Notes: generated by a model from the letters alone, not told the origin. Positions 19,611 to 28,507 are shown, counted from the first letter of the stretch. The stretch: 64,000 bases of DNA from Methylobacterium aerolatum (GCF_022179085.1 NZ_BPQE01000027.1:55042-119041), one strand, 5' to 3'. Numbers and translations are program-made.

Positions 19611-20546
19611 TCAGTCCCTGGCCACGAAGAATCCCGCCCGGGGGAAGTGCAGGTGGAGCGCCCCGAGGTCGGCATCTTCCCGGCCGATGACGACGCGCTC
19701 CGCATCGATGGCCACGAGCGATCCCTGCACGGGCACGCGGGCGAAGTCGTCCGGCGTCACCGTCACCGCATCGCCCACCCGTGCCTCGATCAGGTCCTCG
19801 ACGCCGTTGCCGCCCTGGACCAGGGTCGGCTCGGCCACCCGCGCCGCCGCGAGGGCATCCTCGGGGGAGACGGCCTGCCTGCGGCCGTGACCGATCTCCG
19901 CGATCCGGCCGTACCAGTCGAGCATCGGCGGCGTGAGGCCCAGCAGGGTATCGACCTGCCCGGCCTGGGGACCGTCGCGCATCAGCCAGAGCACGTGGAA
20001 AACCCCGAGGTCGGCGGTGCCGGGGGCGTCGCCGCCGAGGAACGGGCGCCCATCCGTCAAGGCCCGCCCGAACCGCGCGACCCAGGCCGCCACCCGCTGG
20101 GCGTTCCGGGGGAAGTCCGGCTCCATCGCCGCGTGACTCATGTCGATGTAGAGATAGTCCTCCTTGCGGTCGCGGAGGAACTCGGCCGGGGCGTCCCCAG
20201 CGAAATGCACCCGGACGCCGATGGCAGCGAGCCAGATGTCCCGCTCGAACCCGTAGCTCAGCGCCTCCGCGAGGCCCGGTGCCAGGCCGGGCGACAGGCT
20301 CGGCTCGGGATGCAAGCGGTCGAGGGCCGGCAGGATCGCGTGCGTATCGCAGTAGATGTCGGCACCGACCTGCATCACCGGGATCCGCCGGTAGCCGCCC
20401 GTCAGCGGAGCGAGGAGGGGGCGCGGCGGCACCGCCGAGGTCTCGACCGATCCCCACTCCACGTCCTTCAGGCCGAGGGCGAGGCGGACCTTCTCCGCGT
20501 AGGGCGACGACTCGTAGTGGTGGAGGAGGATGCGCGGGGTGGACAT
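19611..20546 (-). CDS. glutathione S-transferase-family protein
   Basis: A 311-residue protein with an N-terminal thioredoxin-like GST domain (LLHHYESSPYAEKVRLALGL, GYRRIPVMQVGADIYCDT) and an all-helical C-terminal GST domain (RPFLGGDAPGTADLGVFHVL). A further region of about 80 residues (VGDAVTVTPDDFARVPVQGS) is longer than canonical GSTs and has beta character. The residue following HHYESSPYAEK suggests the Ser/Cys-type active site. Substrate unknown. Confidence 0.88.
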   Translation of the reverse strand: MSTPRILLHHYESSPYAEKVRLALGLKDVEWGSVETSAVPPRPLLAPLTGGYRRIPVMQVGADIYCDTHAILPALDRLHPEPSLSPGLAPGLAEALSYGFERDIWLAAIGVRVHFAGDAPAEFLRDRKEDYLYIDMSHAAMEPDFPRNAQRVAAWVARFGRALTDGRPFLGGDAPGTADLGVFHVLWLMRDGPQAGQVDTLLGLTPPMLDWYGRIAEIGHGRRQAVSPEDALAAARVAEPTLVQGGNGVEDLIEARVGDAVTVTPDDFARVPVQGSLVAIDAERVVIGREDADLGALHLHFPRAGFFVARD

Positions 20547-20659
20547 CGAGGCGTTTCCCGGAAGACGAGCCCCGGAGGTGGGCCGGCTCCCGGCCGCGGC
20601 AAGCGCGGCGCACCGTCATGGTCAGGACGCACCAGTGCCGCCGGGCCTGAGGCCTTGCC

Positions 20660-21253
20660 TCACGGCGCCAGCCACGCCCCTTGCCATCCGCCCTCCCCGC
20701 GCCGCCACGCGGCCCGGCGGTGGCCCCGCCGGTCGAGGTAGAGGAAGTCGAGGTGGTGGGCCTCGACCCGCACCGCGCAGAAGGACGGGCGGCCGGTGAT
20801 CGCCGCCTCCGCCTCGCCGGGCAGGGTGTAGGCGTCGCCCGTCGGCAGGACGGTGCCGGGGCCGGGCTCGGTGCCGTAGCAGACCCGGCTCATCGCCCGC
20901 GAGTCCGCCCAGGCCGCATCCGCCACCGCGTCGTCCGTGTGGAGGCAGGCGACGCCCTCGACGCGGATCTGGATCTTGGTGGCGGCGTCGTAGGCGGTGA
21001 GGGCACAGGCGGGGTCGGCGGCGAGTTCGGCCGCCTTGTCCGACCGCCGGTCGCAATGGAAGCGCAGGGCCCCGGCCTCGCCCTCGGCTGCCCGCAGGAC
21101 CACCGTGCGCAGGCGCGGGCGGCCCGCCGCCAGCGTCGCGAGGGAGACGAGATGGAAGCCGCTGCGGCCGTGGACGACGCCATCGGCCAGGAGCCGCCAG
21201 AGTTCGGCGAAGCTGGCGTCGAGGTCGTCGTAGAAGGCCGGCAGCGGCGTCAT
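20660..21253 (-). CDS. pyridoxamine 5'-phosphate oxidase-family flavoprotein
   Basis: A 197-residue FMN-binding split-barrel protein: FHLVSLATLAAGRPRLRTVV, LRFHCDRRSDKAAELAAD and the closing FLYLDRRGHRRAAW. It is not evidently a true PdxH because the usual PLP-site tail differs. The ATG overlaps the stop of the LABN gene (ATGA), making it the last gene of a four-gene overlapping operon otherwise devoted to lipid-linked sugar transfer. Confidence 0.87.
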   Translation of the reverse strand: MTPLPAFYDDLDASFAELWRLLADGVVHGRSGFHLVSLATLAAGRPRLRTVVLRAAEGEAGALRFHCDRRSDKAAELAADPACALTAYDAATKIQIRVEGVACLHTDDAVADAAWADSRAMSRVCYGTEPGPGTVLPTGDAYTLPGEAEAAITGRPSFCAVRVEAHHLDFLYLDRRGHRRAAWRRGEGGWQGAWLAP

Positions 21254-21579
21254 GTGGCGCTCCGCCTGCGCCGTTCCTTAAAGATCAGCGCGAGGTTGCG
21301 GACGTAGATGCCCGTCGAGAGCCCCTGCCCGATGATGATCACCGGCTCCTTGCGCACGAAACCGTAGACCAGCGTCATCAGCCCCCCGGCGATGGACAGG
21401 AACCAGAAGGAGAGCGGCATCACGCTCTTGCCCGCCCGCTCGCTCGCGATCCATTGCAGGATGAAGCGGGAGCCGAAAATCAGCTGCGCCGCGATGCCGA
21501 ACACCAGCCAGAAATCGAACCGCGTGACGAACACGTCGTAGAAGTAGTCAGGCAGGTCGTGGGCGAGCTGGATCAGCAT
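21250..21579 (-). CDS. lipid-A-disaccharide synthase N-terminal-like (LABN) membrane protein
   Basis: A 109-residue protein with three membrane segments and the LABN signature FGIAAQLIFGSRFILQWIAS, then SVMPLSFWFLSIAGG and QGLSTGIYVRNLALI. It lacks the LpxB catalytic domain. Such small proteins usually lie beside GT2 and ArnT-like glycosyltransferases, as here. Its start overlaps the GT2 stop by 7 bases. It may move or present a lipid-linked sugar, by analogy only. Confidence 0.92.
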   Translation of the reverse strand: MLIQLAHDLPDYFYDVFVTRFDFWLVFGIAAQLIFGSRFILQWIASERAGKSVMPLSFWFLSIAGGLMTLVYGFVRKEPVIIIGQGLSTGIYVRNLALIFKERRRRSAT

Positions 21580-22379
21580 CCGACATCCTGGTCTTTCGCC
21601 GTAACGGGCACCGGCGACGCCTCGCCCACCGGTGCGCCGATTTCGGCGACGCGCGGCGTGGCGCGCTTGCGCCGGATCAGCCACCAGACCCCCGCGAGGT
21701 CGAGGAGGCCCACCCAGAGCCGGTCGAACAGCCCGTAATTCGAGGCGCCCGTGAGGCGCGGGCGGTCGATCACGTCCCGGTGGACCACGCCGAATCCCTC
21801 GCGGGCGATGAGGGCGGGCATGAACCGGTGCAGCGCGTCGAAATAGGGCAGCCGTAGGTACACATCCCGGCGGAACACCTTCAGGCCGCAGCCCGTGTCG
21901 CGGGTGGAGTCCTTGAGGATTCGGCCGCGCACGCCGTTGGCGATGCGCGATTGCATCATCTTGAACCGCCCGTCCTTGCGCCCGCGCCGCTGGCCCTGGG
22001 CGAGCCCCACCGCCGGGCCGCCCTCCTCCAGAGCCGCCAACAGGGCCGGGATGAAGGCCGGGTCGTTCTGCCCGTCGCCGTCGAGGGTGGCGACGACGCC
22101 GCCGCGGGCGGCGAGCACGCCGCTGCGCACCGCCGCCGACTGACCGGCGCTGGCGCCGTGCCGCAGCACCCGCAGCCAGGGCCGTCCGTCGCGGGCGGCC
22201 TCCAGGGCGGCGGGCGTGGCGTCGGTGGAGCCGTCGTCCACGTAGACCGCCTCGAAGGCGAGGCCCGCGCAGGCTCGCTCGATCTCGGCCACGAGGGGTG
22301 CGATGTTCCCGGCCTCGTTCTTCACCGGCACGACGACGCTGAGGTGGAGGGCGCCGGAAGCGGAATCGGAGGCAGTCAT
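21573..22379 (-). CDS. GT2 glycosyltransferase, DPM1/ArnC-like
   Basis: A 268-residue family-2 glycosyltransferase: LSVVVPVKNEAGNIAPLVAE, YVDDGSTDAT, the metal-binding ATLDGDGQNDP, and DTGCGLKVFRRDVY. A C-terminal hydrophobic helix (RLWVGLLDLAGVWWLI) would attach it to the inner membrane. It probably transfers a sugar to undecaprenyl phosphate for use by the GT39 enzyme encoded just upstream. The ATG overlaps the GT39 stop (ATGA). Confidence 0.93.
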   Translation of the reverse strand: MTASDSASGALHLSVVVPVKNEAGNIAPLVAEIERACAGLAFEAVYVDDGSTDATPAALEAARDGRPWLRVLRHGASAGQSAAVRSGVLAARGGVVATLDGDGQNDPAFIPALLAALEEGGPAVGLAQGQRRGRKDGRFKMMQSRIANGVRGRILKDSTRDTGCGLKVFRRDVYLRLPYFDALHRFMPALIAREGFGVVHRDVIDRPRLTGASNYGLFDRLWVGLLDLAGVWWLIRRKRATPRVAEIGAPVGEASPVPVTAKDQDVGC

Positions 22380-24214
22380 GGGGTCGCCCCGTAGGCCGTC
22401 ATGAAGACGCGGCGGCCGGTGTTGAGGTTGAAGCCGTCCACCTCGCCCAGCGGTGCCGGGGCGGGGCGGCTCACGGGCCAGGCCATGTTGAAGGCCTCGC
22501 GCTCGCGGCCCTCCACGAACAGGAGGCGGCAGCCGCCACCCTGGAGGAAGGCCCTGGCCGCGTCCGCGTCGGGGAGGAGGTCGAGGGTGGTGCCCGTGAG
22601 GAAGACGAGGCTCGGCTCCCGGTAGCCGAGGGTGCCGACCAGCGGGTTGCGGCAGGGCAGCGCGTCCTTCAGGGCGGCGAGGCGCGGCGAGACCTTGAGG
22701 GCCGGCAACTGGCGCTGGGCCAGCCCGAGGATCCCGGGGCCGAGGCAGCAGGAGGCGGCCACGGCCAGCACGAGGGCGCGCTCGGCCCGGCCGCGGGCGA
22801 AGGCGAGCCAGCTCGCGGCGGCGGCGAGGCAGGCCAGGGCGAGCACCGGCAGGGCGATCCAGGGGATGCGGTGGTCGTCGAGCTTCCAGCCGACGGCGCA
22901 GAGGCCGAGGGTGAGGGCGACGGGGATGGCGGGCACCAGCAGGGCCGTCGCCCGCGAGCCCCGGCGTCCGGTATCGATCTCGCCCCGGCGCAGCGCCATC
23001 ACGGTGAGGATCGCCAGCCACGGCATCAGCGGCAGGACGTAGTGGGGCAGCTTGGTCGGCACCGCCTCGAAGACCAGCCATGCCGGCAGCACGGCGGCGA
23101 TCAGGAAGGCCATCGCGTCCGCGCGCCGCTCCCGCCACGCCAGCGGCAGGGCCATGGCGGTGAAGGCCGCCGCCGGCCAGAAGGTCGCGAAGAAGGCGAT
23201 GGTGTAGGCGCCGGGCGGCCCCCAATGCCGCTCCGCCGCGCCCCCGACCTTGCCGAGCATGTCCTTGCCCACCGCCTCGGCGTAGAAGGCGCCGCCGCTC
23301 TTGAGGGTGATCGCCACGAACCACGGGGCGACGATCAGCACGGTGAGCGCCAGCCCCGCCCAGAGCCGCAGCGGCAGCAGCCACCGCGCCGAGCGCGCCT
23401 TCCACGAGAGGAACAGCGCCGGAAGGGCCACGAAGAGGGGTACCATCGGGCCCTTGACCAGGATGCCGAGGGCAAGGCCGAGCCAGAAGGCGAGGAAGAC
23501 CCGCACCGTCACGCCGTCCTCACCGTCATTGCGAGCGGCAGCGAAGCAATCCAGGGCAGCACTGCGTTCGGAAATCTCCCGCATCCCTGGATTGCTTCGC
23601 TCCGCTCGCAATGACGACGGCAGGCGCCGCCCCAGCCACACCCGCGCCAGCGCCCCGAGGCTCGCCGTGGCGCAGGCTGCCAGCACGGCGTCGGTCTTGG
23701 CGAGGTGCGCCTCGGCGTTGAGCATCAGGCAGCCGCCGAACAGGGCGGCGGCCAGCAGCGCGTCCCGGCGGGAGAGGAAGGCGAGCGCCGCCCAGTAGGC
23801 GAGCAGCACGGAGGCTAGGGCGCCCAGCAGCGAGGGGATCCGGTAGAGGGCGATCCGCGTCCGCGCCTCGGGAACGCCCAGGGCCTCGCCGGCGGCGACG
23901 GCGGCGGCCTGCGCCCAGTAGATGCCCACGGGCTTCTTGTTGCGGGCCTCACCCTGGAAGCGGATCGCGACGAAATCGCCGGTCTCCAGCATCTGCTTCG
24001 TCGCCTGGGCGAAGCGCGGCTCGTCCCGGTCCATCGGCTGCAGGCTCGCCTGACCCGGGAGGAACAGGACGAGGCCGAGCGCCAGCAGCGCGAGGCAGGC
24101 CCGGACATGGCTCGCGGACAGGCGGTCGAGCAGGGCGGCGCTCCGATCCCCGGCGGCACCGGACATCCCATTCCCGGCGCGGAAAAGCGCCGTGGCAAGG
24201 GGGCGTTGGGTCAT
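22376..24214 (-). CDS. ArnT/PMT-like GT39 glycosyltransferase carrying an inserted repeat
   Basis: A polytopic enzyme of about 612 residues. The first loop has the family's catalytic acidic motif (MDRDEPRFAQATKQMLETGD) and KKPVGIYWAQ, and many membrane segments follow. Members transfer lipid-linked sugars to lipid A or other envelope acceptors on the periplasmic side. Codons of a dispersed palindromic repeat (23524-23616) lie inside the gene and add about 31 residues (including SLRAERSNPG and ALDCFAAARND) between two otherwise adjacent hydrophobic segments. The reading frame stays open, so the enzyme is probably still made. The start is the ATG at 24214; another at 24166 is possible. Confidence 0.9.
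   Translation of the reverse strand: MTQRPLATALFRAGNGMSGAAGDRSAALLDRLSASHVRACLALLALGLVLFLPGQASLQPMDRDEPRFAQATKQMLETGDFVAIRFQGEARNKKPVGIYWAQAAAVAAGEALGVPEARTRIALYRIPSLLGALASVLLAYWAALAFLSRRDALLAAALFGGCLMLNAEAHLAKTDAVLAACATASLGALARVWLGRRLPSSLRAERSNPGMREISERSAALDCFAAARNDGEDGVTVRVFLAFWLGLALGILVKGPMVPLFVALPALFLSWKARSARWLLPLRLWAGLALTVLIVAPWFVAITLKSGGAFYAEAVGKDMLGKVGGAAERHWGPPGAYTIAFFATFWPAAAFTAMALPLAWRERRADAMAFLIAAVLPAWLVFEAVPTKLPHYVLPLMPWLAILTVMALRRGEIDTGRRGSRATALLVPAIPVALTLGLCAVGWKLDDHRIPWIALPVLALACLAAAASWLAFARGRAERALVLAVAASCCLGPGILGLAQRQLPALKVSPRLAALKDALPCRNPLVGTLGYREPSLVFLTGTTLDLLPDADAARAFLQGGGCRLLFVEGREREAFNMAWPVSRPAPAPLGEVDGFNLNTGRRVFMTAYGATP
23524..23616. repeat. dispersed CGTCATTGCGAGC palindromic element inside a gene
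   Basis: A 93-bp imperfect hairpin beginning CGTCATTGCGAGCGGCAGCG and ending with its approximate reverse complement. It is the same family as copies at 26303, 39625, 41314, 56094 and 58420. Unlike them, it lies within a coding region; its length is a multiple of three and it keeps the frame open. Confidence 0.85.
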
Positions 24215-24304
24215 TGTCTCGCTATCATCGACTCGGGATCTTCGGGCTTCGACCGGTGCGCAGCCCGGCAACCCCGGCTGTTCAGCCGGGATCGGACGGG
24301 GATG

Positions 24305-25504
24305 TCAATTCGTTCCGGCGGCGGCGCGCAGGCGGGCGAAGCCGGCGTCGAGGTCGGCCTTCAGGTCGCCGAGATCCTCCAGGCCGATGTGGAAGCGCAA
24401 GGCGGGCCCCCCCGGCGCCCAGCGGGTCGCGGTGCGGAAGGGCGTGCAGTCGAAGGGGATGCACAGGCTCTCGAAGCCGCCCCAGGAGAAGCCCATCCCG
24501 AACAACTCCAGCCCGTCGAGCATGGCGGCCACCGCTGCCTCGGGGACCGGCTTGAGGATCACCCCGAACAGGCCGGAGGCGCCGCTGAAGTCGCGCTTCC
24601 AGATGGCGTGGCCGGGATCCTCCGGCAGGGCCGGGTGGAGCACGCGCAGCACCTCCGGCCGGGCCTGCAGCCAGCGGGCGATGTCGAGGGCCTGACGCTC
24701 GTGCTCGCGCAGGCGCAGGCCCATGGTGCGCATCCCCCGCATCGCGAGGAACATGTCCTCCGGCCCGGCGCAGACGGAGAACTGGTGGTACGTCCGGTTG
24801 AGGACCGGCCAGTATTCCGCGTTGGCCGAGGTGAGGCCGAGCAGCAGGTCCGAGCCGCCGCTCAGGTACTTGGTCCCGGCCTCGATCGCGATGTCGACCC
24901 CGCGTTCGTGCGGCGGAAACAGGAGCGGCGTCGCCCAGGTGTTGTCCATGACGACGCAGGCGCCCCGTGCATGGGCCACCCCGGCGATGGCCGGCACGTC
25001 CTGCATCTCGAAGGTCAGCGAGCCCGGCGCCTCGACGAGGACGGCCTTGGTGTTCTCGCGCATGACCGCGCCGATCCCGGCGCCGATCAGCGGATCGTAG
25101 TAGGTGGTCTCCACGCCGAAGCGCTTCAGCACCTCGTCGCAGAAGATCCGCGTCGGCCGGTAGGCCGAGTCGCTGACGAGGAGGTGGTCCCCGGCCGAGA
25201 CGGCGCTCATCAGGCCGATGGAGAGGGCGGCGAGCCCCGAGGGCGTGGCGACGGTCCCGGCGGCGCCCGCGATCTCGCTCCAGGCGTCGCAGAGGGCGTC
25301 CGACGTGGGCGTGCCGTGGGTGCCGTAGGTGTAGCGTCCGCGCCGGTGCTTGAGGTCGTCGTAGGTCGGGAACAGCACCGTCGAGCCGCGGTAGATCGGC
25401 GTGTTCACGAAGCCATGCTGACCGGACGGGTCACGCCCGGCATGGACGAGGCGGGTCGCGGGGGCGAACTTGGCCCTGGATTCGGGCTTCGGCGTCAGGG
25501 ACAT
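24305..25504 (-). CDS. metC: cystathionine beta-lyase
   Basis: A 399-residue PLP enzyme of the Cys/Met-metabolism family that cleaves cystathionine to homocysteine, pyruvate and ammonia. It shows the N-terminal ATRLVHAGRDPSGQHGFVN, GRYTYGTHGTPTSDALCDA, ATPSGLAALSIGLM, VMDNTWATP and the PLP-binding Lys in EAGTKYLSGGSDLLLG. The C-terminus has GFSWGGFESLCIPF, the MetC-type substrate loop. No riboswitch was recognised upstream. A GC hairpin (24272-24291) follows the stop and may terminate transcription. Confidence 0.93.
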   Translation of the reverse strand: MSLTPKPESRAKFAPATRLVHAGRDPSGQHGFVNTPIYRGSTVLFPTYDDLKHRRGRYTYGTHGTPTSDALCDAWSEIAGAAGTVATPSGLAALSIGLMSAVSAGDHLLVSDSAYRPTRIFCDEVLKRFGVETTYYDPLIGAGIGAVMRENTKAVLVEAPGSLTFEMQDVPAIAGVAHARGACVVMDNTWATPLLFPPHERGVDIAIEAGTKYLSGGSDLLLGLTSANAEYWPVLNRTYHQFSVCAGPEDMFLAMRGMRTMGLRLREHERQALDIARWLQARPEVLRVLHPALPEDPGHAIWKRDFSGASGLFGVILKPVPEAAVAAMLDGLELFGMGFSWGGFESLCIPFDCTPFRTATRWAPGGPALRFHIGLEDLGDLKADLDAGFARLRAAAGTN

Positions 25505-25590
25505 CGGGACTCGGTGCTGCGCGGCGGCTGTTGCGCCGCACGAAGCCCCCGGCCCGGCGATCCGTCAAGGTCGTACGTCCCGGGCCGGGT

Positions 25591-25827
25591 TCAGGCGAAG
25601 GCGATGCCGAGTTCGCCGACCCGCCGCCAGACTACCCGGCAGGCCCAGCGGTCGCCGCCGGGCTCGAGGGTAAGGGTGAAGGCTTCGGGCAGGCCACCCG
25701 CCTCCGGTACGAGAAGGCGCGCGCCGGTCGCCGAGATGTCGTGGACGATGCAGGCATGGTTCCCGCCCCCGGCCTCGATCCGCCCGGCCCGTTCCAGGGC
25801 GACCCGCCGTCCTTGCCGTTCGACCAT
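25591..25827 (-). CDS. single-domain PilZ protein
   Basis: A 78-residue stand-alone PilZ domain. It has the c-di-GMP-binding RxxxR motif in ERQGRRVALERAG and the second motif DISATG. The ATG at 25827 begins directly before RxxxR; a longer frame to 25929 adds a non-conserved leader. Such proteins act as diffusible c-di-GMP receptors. No partner gene is adjacent. Confidence 0.82.
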   Translation of the reverse strand: MVERQGRRVALERAGRIEAGGGNHACIVHDISATGARLLVPEAGGLPEAFTLTLEPGGDRWACRVVWRRVGELGIAFA

Positions 25828-26056
25828 GCACGCCGCTCCGTCGGAGGCGGCCCAGCACGGCCGCGTTCGCCGGGACACGATAGGGCGAGGCTTCCTTAAG
25901 CCCGTGCCTCCGGGACGGATACGATCCACAGGCCGGTGGAGCGGAGCAAGTCCTCGTTTCGTCTTGCGCTTAACCCGAACCTAATCCGATGCGCCAAATT
26001 CCTCCCAATGCTCGGTCTTCGCGGGCGCAGCGAAGCAATCCGAGGAGACGCCCCAT

Positions 26057-26182
26057 CCTGAGTGTTTGGCCGGGACCTCATTTCTATGTCCCACCGCGCC
26101 CTCCTCCTTCGAGGCGGCTTCGCCGCACCTCAGGATGAGGAGGTGGGATGGGACCGAGCTATTTTCCGGCCAGACACCGAGG
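26057..26182. repeat. MITE-like element, terminal inverted repeats
   Basis: Bounded by CCTGAGTGTTTGGCCGGGA (26057-26075) and the inverted TTCCGGCCAGACACCGAGG (26164-26182). The interior carries a palindrome built on CTTCGAGGCGGCTTCGCCG and CCTCAGGATGAGG. It is part of a gene-free, repeat-packed stretch from about 25930 to 26460. Confidence 0.6.
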
Positions 26183-26267
26183 TGCGGCAAAGCCCCTTTG
26201 AGGGAGACGTCCAGGCATCGCGGGGCACTCTGGAGGCCTCCTTCGAGGCCTCCGCTGCGTTGCGGCG

Positions 26268-26441
26268 CCTCAGTGTCTGGCCGGGAGGGTCGTCGCCCAA
26301 TCCGTCATTGCGAGCGCAGCGAAGCAATCCAGGGATGCGCTACGCTCGGAGACGGCCCGCTGCCCTGGATTGCTTCGCTGCGCTCGCAATGACGCGGCGG
26401 CCTTCATGGGCTGCCGAGCCCTTTCCGGCCAGACTTTCAGG
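26268..26441. repeat. nested composite repeat
   Basis: Outer inverted ends are at 26268-26286 (CCTCAGTGTCTGGCCGGGA) and 26423-26441. Inside them, 26303-26394 is a full copy of the CGTCATTGCGAGC hairpin element. One repeat family is thus nested between ends belonging to another. Confidence 0.6.
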
Positions 26442-26460
26442 GCGCCGTCTGAGTGTGATC

Positions 26461-26637
26461 TTAGCGCACGGCCTTGGGCGGATCGGATTGCTGCGCCTCG
26501 TCGTAGGCTTCCATCCAGGCTTGGCGGTCCTCGGAGCCTTCCGGGTAGGGGCACTCGGCCTTCGGCTTGCCGTAGAGCCGGGCGTTGCGGCCCTGGATGA
26601 AGGGGCTGTCGCTGGCGGTCGCCTGCACGTTGGTCAT
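26461..26637 (-). CDS. ribosome modulation factor-like small protein
   Basis: A 58-residue protein starting at the ATG at 26637, with AGAGG upstream. The sequence runs FIQGRNARLYGK, then ECPYPEGSEDRQAWMEAYDE. This matches the RMF pattern (QGxxARLxG, CPY, RxxWxxAYxEA), in which the protein binds ribosomes and promotes their inactive dimerisation in stationary phase. Similar short RMF-domain proteins are common in Alphaproteobacteria. The match is based on pattern only, but the fit is good over the whole length. Confidence 0.75.
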   Translation of the reverse strand: MTNVQATASDSPFIQGRNARLYGKPKAECPYPEGSEDRQAWMEAYDEAQQSDPPKAVR

Positions 26638-26724
26638 CGAAACCTCTCATGCGTTGGGAGCTTCGTTAACGGCCCCGCCCCTATTCTGTTGCCGTTCACT
26701 CCCCTCGATTCCGAGCTCCGCGGC

Positions 26725-27012
26725 GTGCGTATCCTGCGTCTCCTTCTCGGCGTTGCCGTCGTCACGATCTCGACGGTGATCGTGATCTTCGTCGTCGCCG
26801 ACCGGATCGCCCACCTCACTCCCCCGGCCACCGTCGCGCGGACGGCCGCCAGGGCCGTGACGGCCGAGCCGTCGGCCACGGGCTCGATCCCCGCGCCCGT
26901 CGCCGCGCCAGCACCCGCGCTCAAGAAAGCCGCGCCCGCGATCCCCAACGGGTTCGACACCGAGCGCCTGCGCGACCTGATGCGCGCCGACCCGCTGATG
27001 CGGGGCCGCTGA
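26725..27012 (+). CDS. small single-span membrane protein
   Basis: About 95 residues from a GTG at 26725. Residues 2-27 form one membrane helix or signal anchor (LRLLLGVAVVTISTVIVIFV). A Pro/Ala-rich linker follows, ending in a charged segment (FDTERLRDLMRADPLMRGR). Function unknown; the start codon is uncertain. Confidence 0.5.
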   Translation: MRILRLLLGVAVVTISTVIVIFVVADRIAHLTPPATVARTAARAVTAEPSATGSIPAPVAAPAPALKKAAPAIPNGFDTERLRDLMRADPLMRGR

Positions 27013-27093
27013 GGCGCCTTCCGGTCAACTCGGATCGCTCCGCTCGCGAGGACGGAGCAAAGTTCGACGAATTTCGGTCCCGGAGCCTGCGGT

Positions 27094-28353
27094 TCAGGCC
27101 CCTTCCTCCTCCGGCAGGCGGACCGTCGCTGCCGCCTGGGCGGCCAAGCCCTCTGCGCGGCCGACGAAGCCGAGCTTCTCGGTGGTGGTCGCCTTGATCG
27201 ACACCGCCGAGAGCGGCACCCCCGCGATGGACGCGATCCGGGCGCGGATCTCCTCCCGGTGCTTGCCGATGCGCGGCGCCTCGGCCAGCACGGTGATGTC
27301 GAGGTGGTCGATCTTGCCGCCGCGCGCCCGCACCAGCTCGCAGGCATGGGCCAGGAACTGGTCGGAGGCGGCGCCGCGCCACTTCTCGTCGGAGGGCGGG
27401 AAATGGGTGCCGATGTCGCCGTCCGCGATGGCGCCGAGCAGGGCGTCGGTCAGGGCATGGAGGGCCACGTCGCCGTCCGAATGGGCGAGTACGCCCCGGT
27501 CGGCCGGGATGCGGACCCCGCCGAGCCACACATGGTCGCCCTCGGTGAAGGCATGGACGTCGAAGCCCGTGCCGAGGCGGGTCACGTAGGCGGTCATGGC
27601 GGGGGCTCCGGCAGAGGGGTCGGGATGGGATGAGAAGGCCCGGTCCGCCTCGATGAGGTCGGAGGCCCGGGTGATCTTGCGGTTGTCGCCGTCGCCCTCG
27701 AACACCACCACGGTTAGGTTCGCCCACTCGGCCAGCGCTCCGTCGTCGGTGAAGCCGTGGAGGTCCTGCCCTGCGGCGGCGCGGTGGGCCTTGAGCAGAG
27801 GACCGAAGGCGAAGGCCTGCGGCGTCTGTACCGCGCGTAGGGACTCGCGGGCGGGTGTCTCGGTCACGCGGCCGATGCCGGGGGCGATCTCGTCGACGCG
27901 CTTGACGGTGTCCGTCACCGGCACGCCGGGCACGGCGGCGCCATGATCGCGGCCCGCTTCGATCGCCCGCTGGATCAGGTCCGGCCGGATGAAGGGACGC
28001 GCCGCGTCGTGGACGAGGACGATTCCCGGCGCCTCGGCCGCCAGGGCTTCCAGCCCGGCGCGGACCGACATCTGGCGGGTGGCGCCGCCCTCGACCGGCG
28101 TCGCGATCCGGGCGCGAATCGCCGGATCGAGATCGGCGAGGCATTCCTGGAAGAAGTCGGCCGCGTCGGCGGCGATGACCGGCTGGATGCGCGCGATGGC
28201 CGCATGGGCGGCGAGCGCCGCCAGGGTGCGGGTCAGGACGGCCTGTCCGGCCACGCGGCGGTATTGCTTCGGCACGCCGCCTCCGACGCGGATGCCGCGC
28301 CCGGCCGCCACGACGATGGCGGCGACGGTCTCGTTGGTCTCGACGGCGGACAT
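27094..28353 (-). CDS. ispDF: bifunctional IspD/IspF isoprenoid enzyme
   Basis: A 419-residue fusion catalysing steps 3 and 5 of the MEP pathway. Residues 1-235 are IspD, the cytidylyltransferase that makes CDP-ME ([32 protein letters not shown]). Residues about 255-419 are IspF, the MEcPP synthase, with metal-binding D and H in [27 protein letters not shown] and the closing [18 protein letters not shown]. The fusion is typical of Alphaproteobacteria. It is divergent from dusB. Confidence 0.97.
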   Translation of the reverse strand: MSAVETNETVAAIVVAAGRGIRVGGGVPKQYRRVAGQAVLTRTLAALAAHAAIARIQPVIAADAADFFQECLADLDPAIRARIATPVEGGATRQMSVRAGLEALAAEAPGIVLVHDAARPFIRPDLIQRAIEAGRDHGAAVPGVPVTDTVKRVDEIAPGIGRVTETPARESLRAVQTPQAFAFGPLLKAHRAAAGQDLHGFTDDGALAEWANLTVVVFEGDGDNRKITRASDLIEADRAFSSHPDPSAGAPAMTAYVTRLGTGFDVHAFTEGDHVWLGGVRIPADRGVLAHSDGDVALHALTDALLGAIADGDIGTHFPPSDEKWRGAASDQFLAHACELVRARGGKIDHLDITVLAEAPRIGKHREEIRARIASIAGVPLSAVSIKATTTEKLGFVGRAEGLAAQAAATVRLPEEEGA

Positions 28354-28507
28354 GAGGGGCGACTGTCCCGAAGCGGCGGCGGCAGACCTGCCGCGCGGCT
28401 GGCGCCATACCTGTGAAACGTGCCCTGCGTTTAAGCGCGGCAGGGGGCGAAATCAACGCGACGCCCCCGCTTGCGTCCGGCCCCGCTTTGCCTCATTGTT
28501 GTGCAGA

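Noticed and set aside
25505-25590. Possible SAM riboswitch upstream of metC
   Set aside because: No SAM-I or SAM-II consensus could be traced in the short leader.
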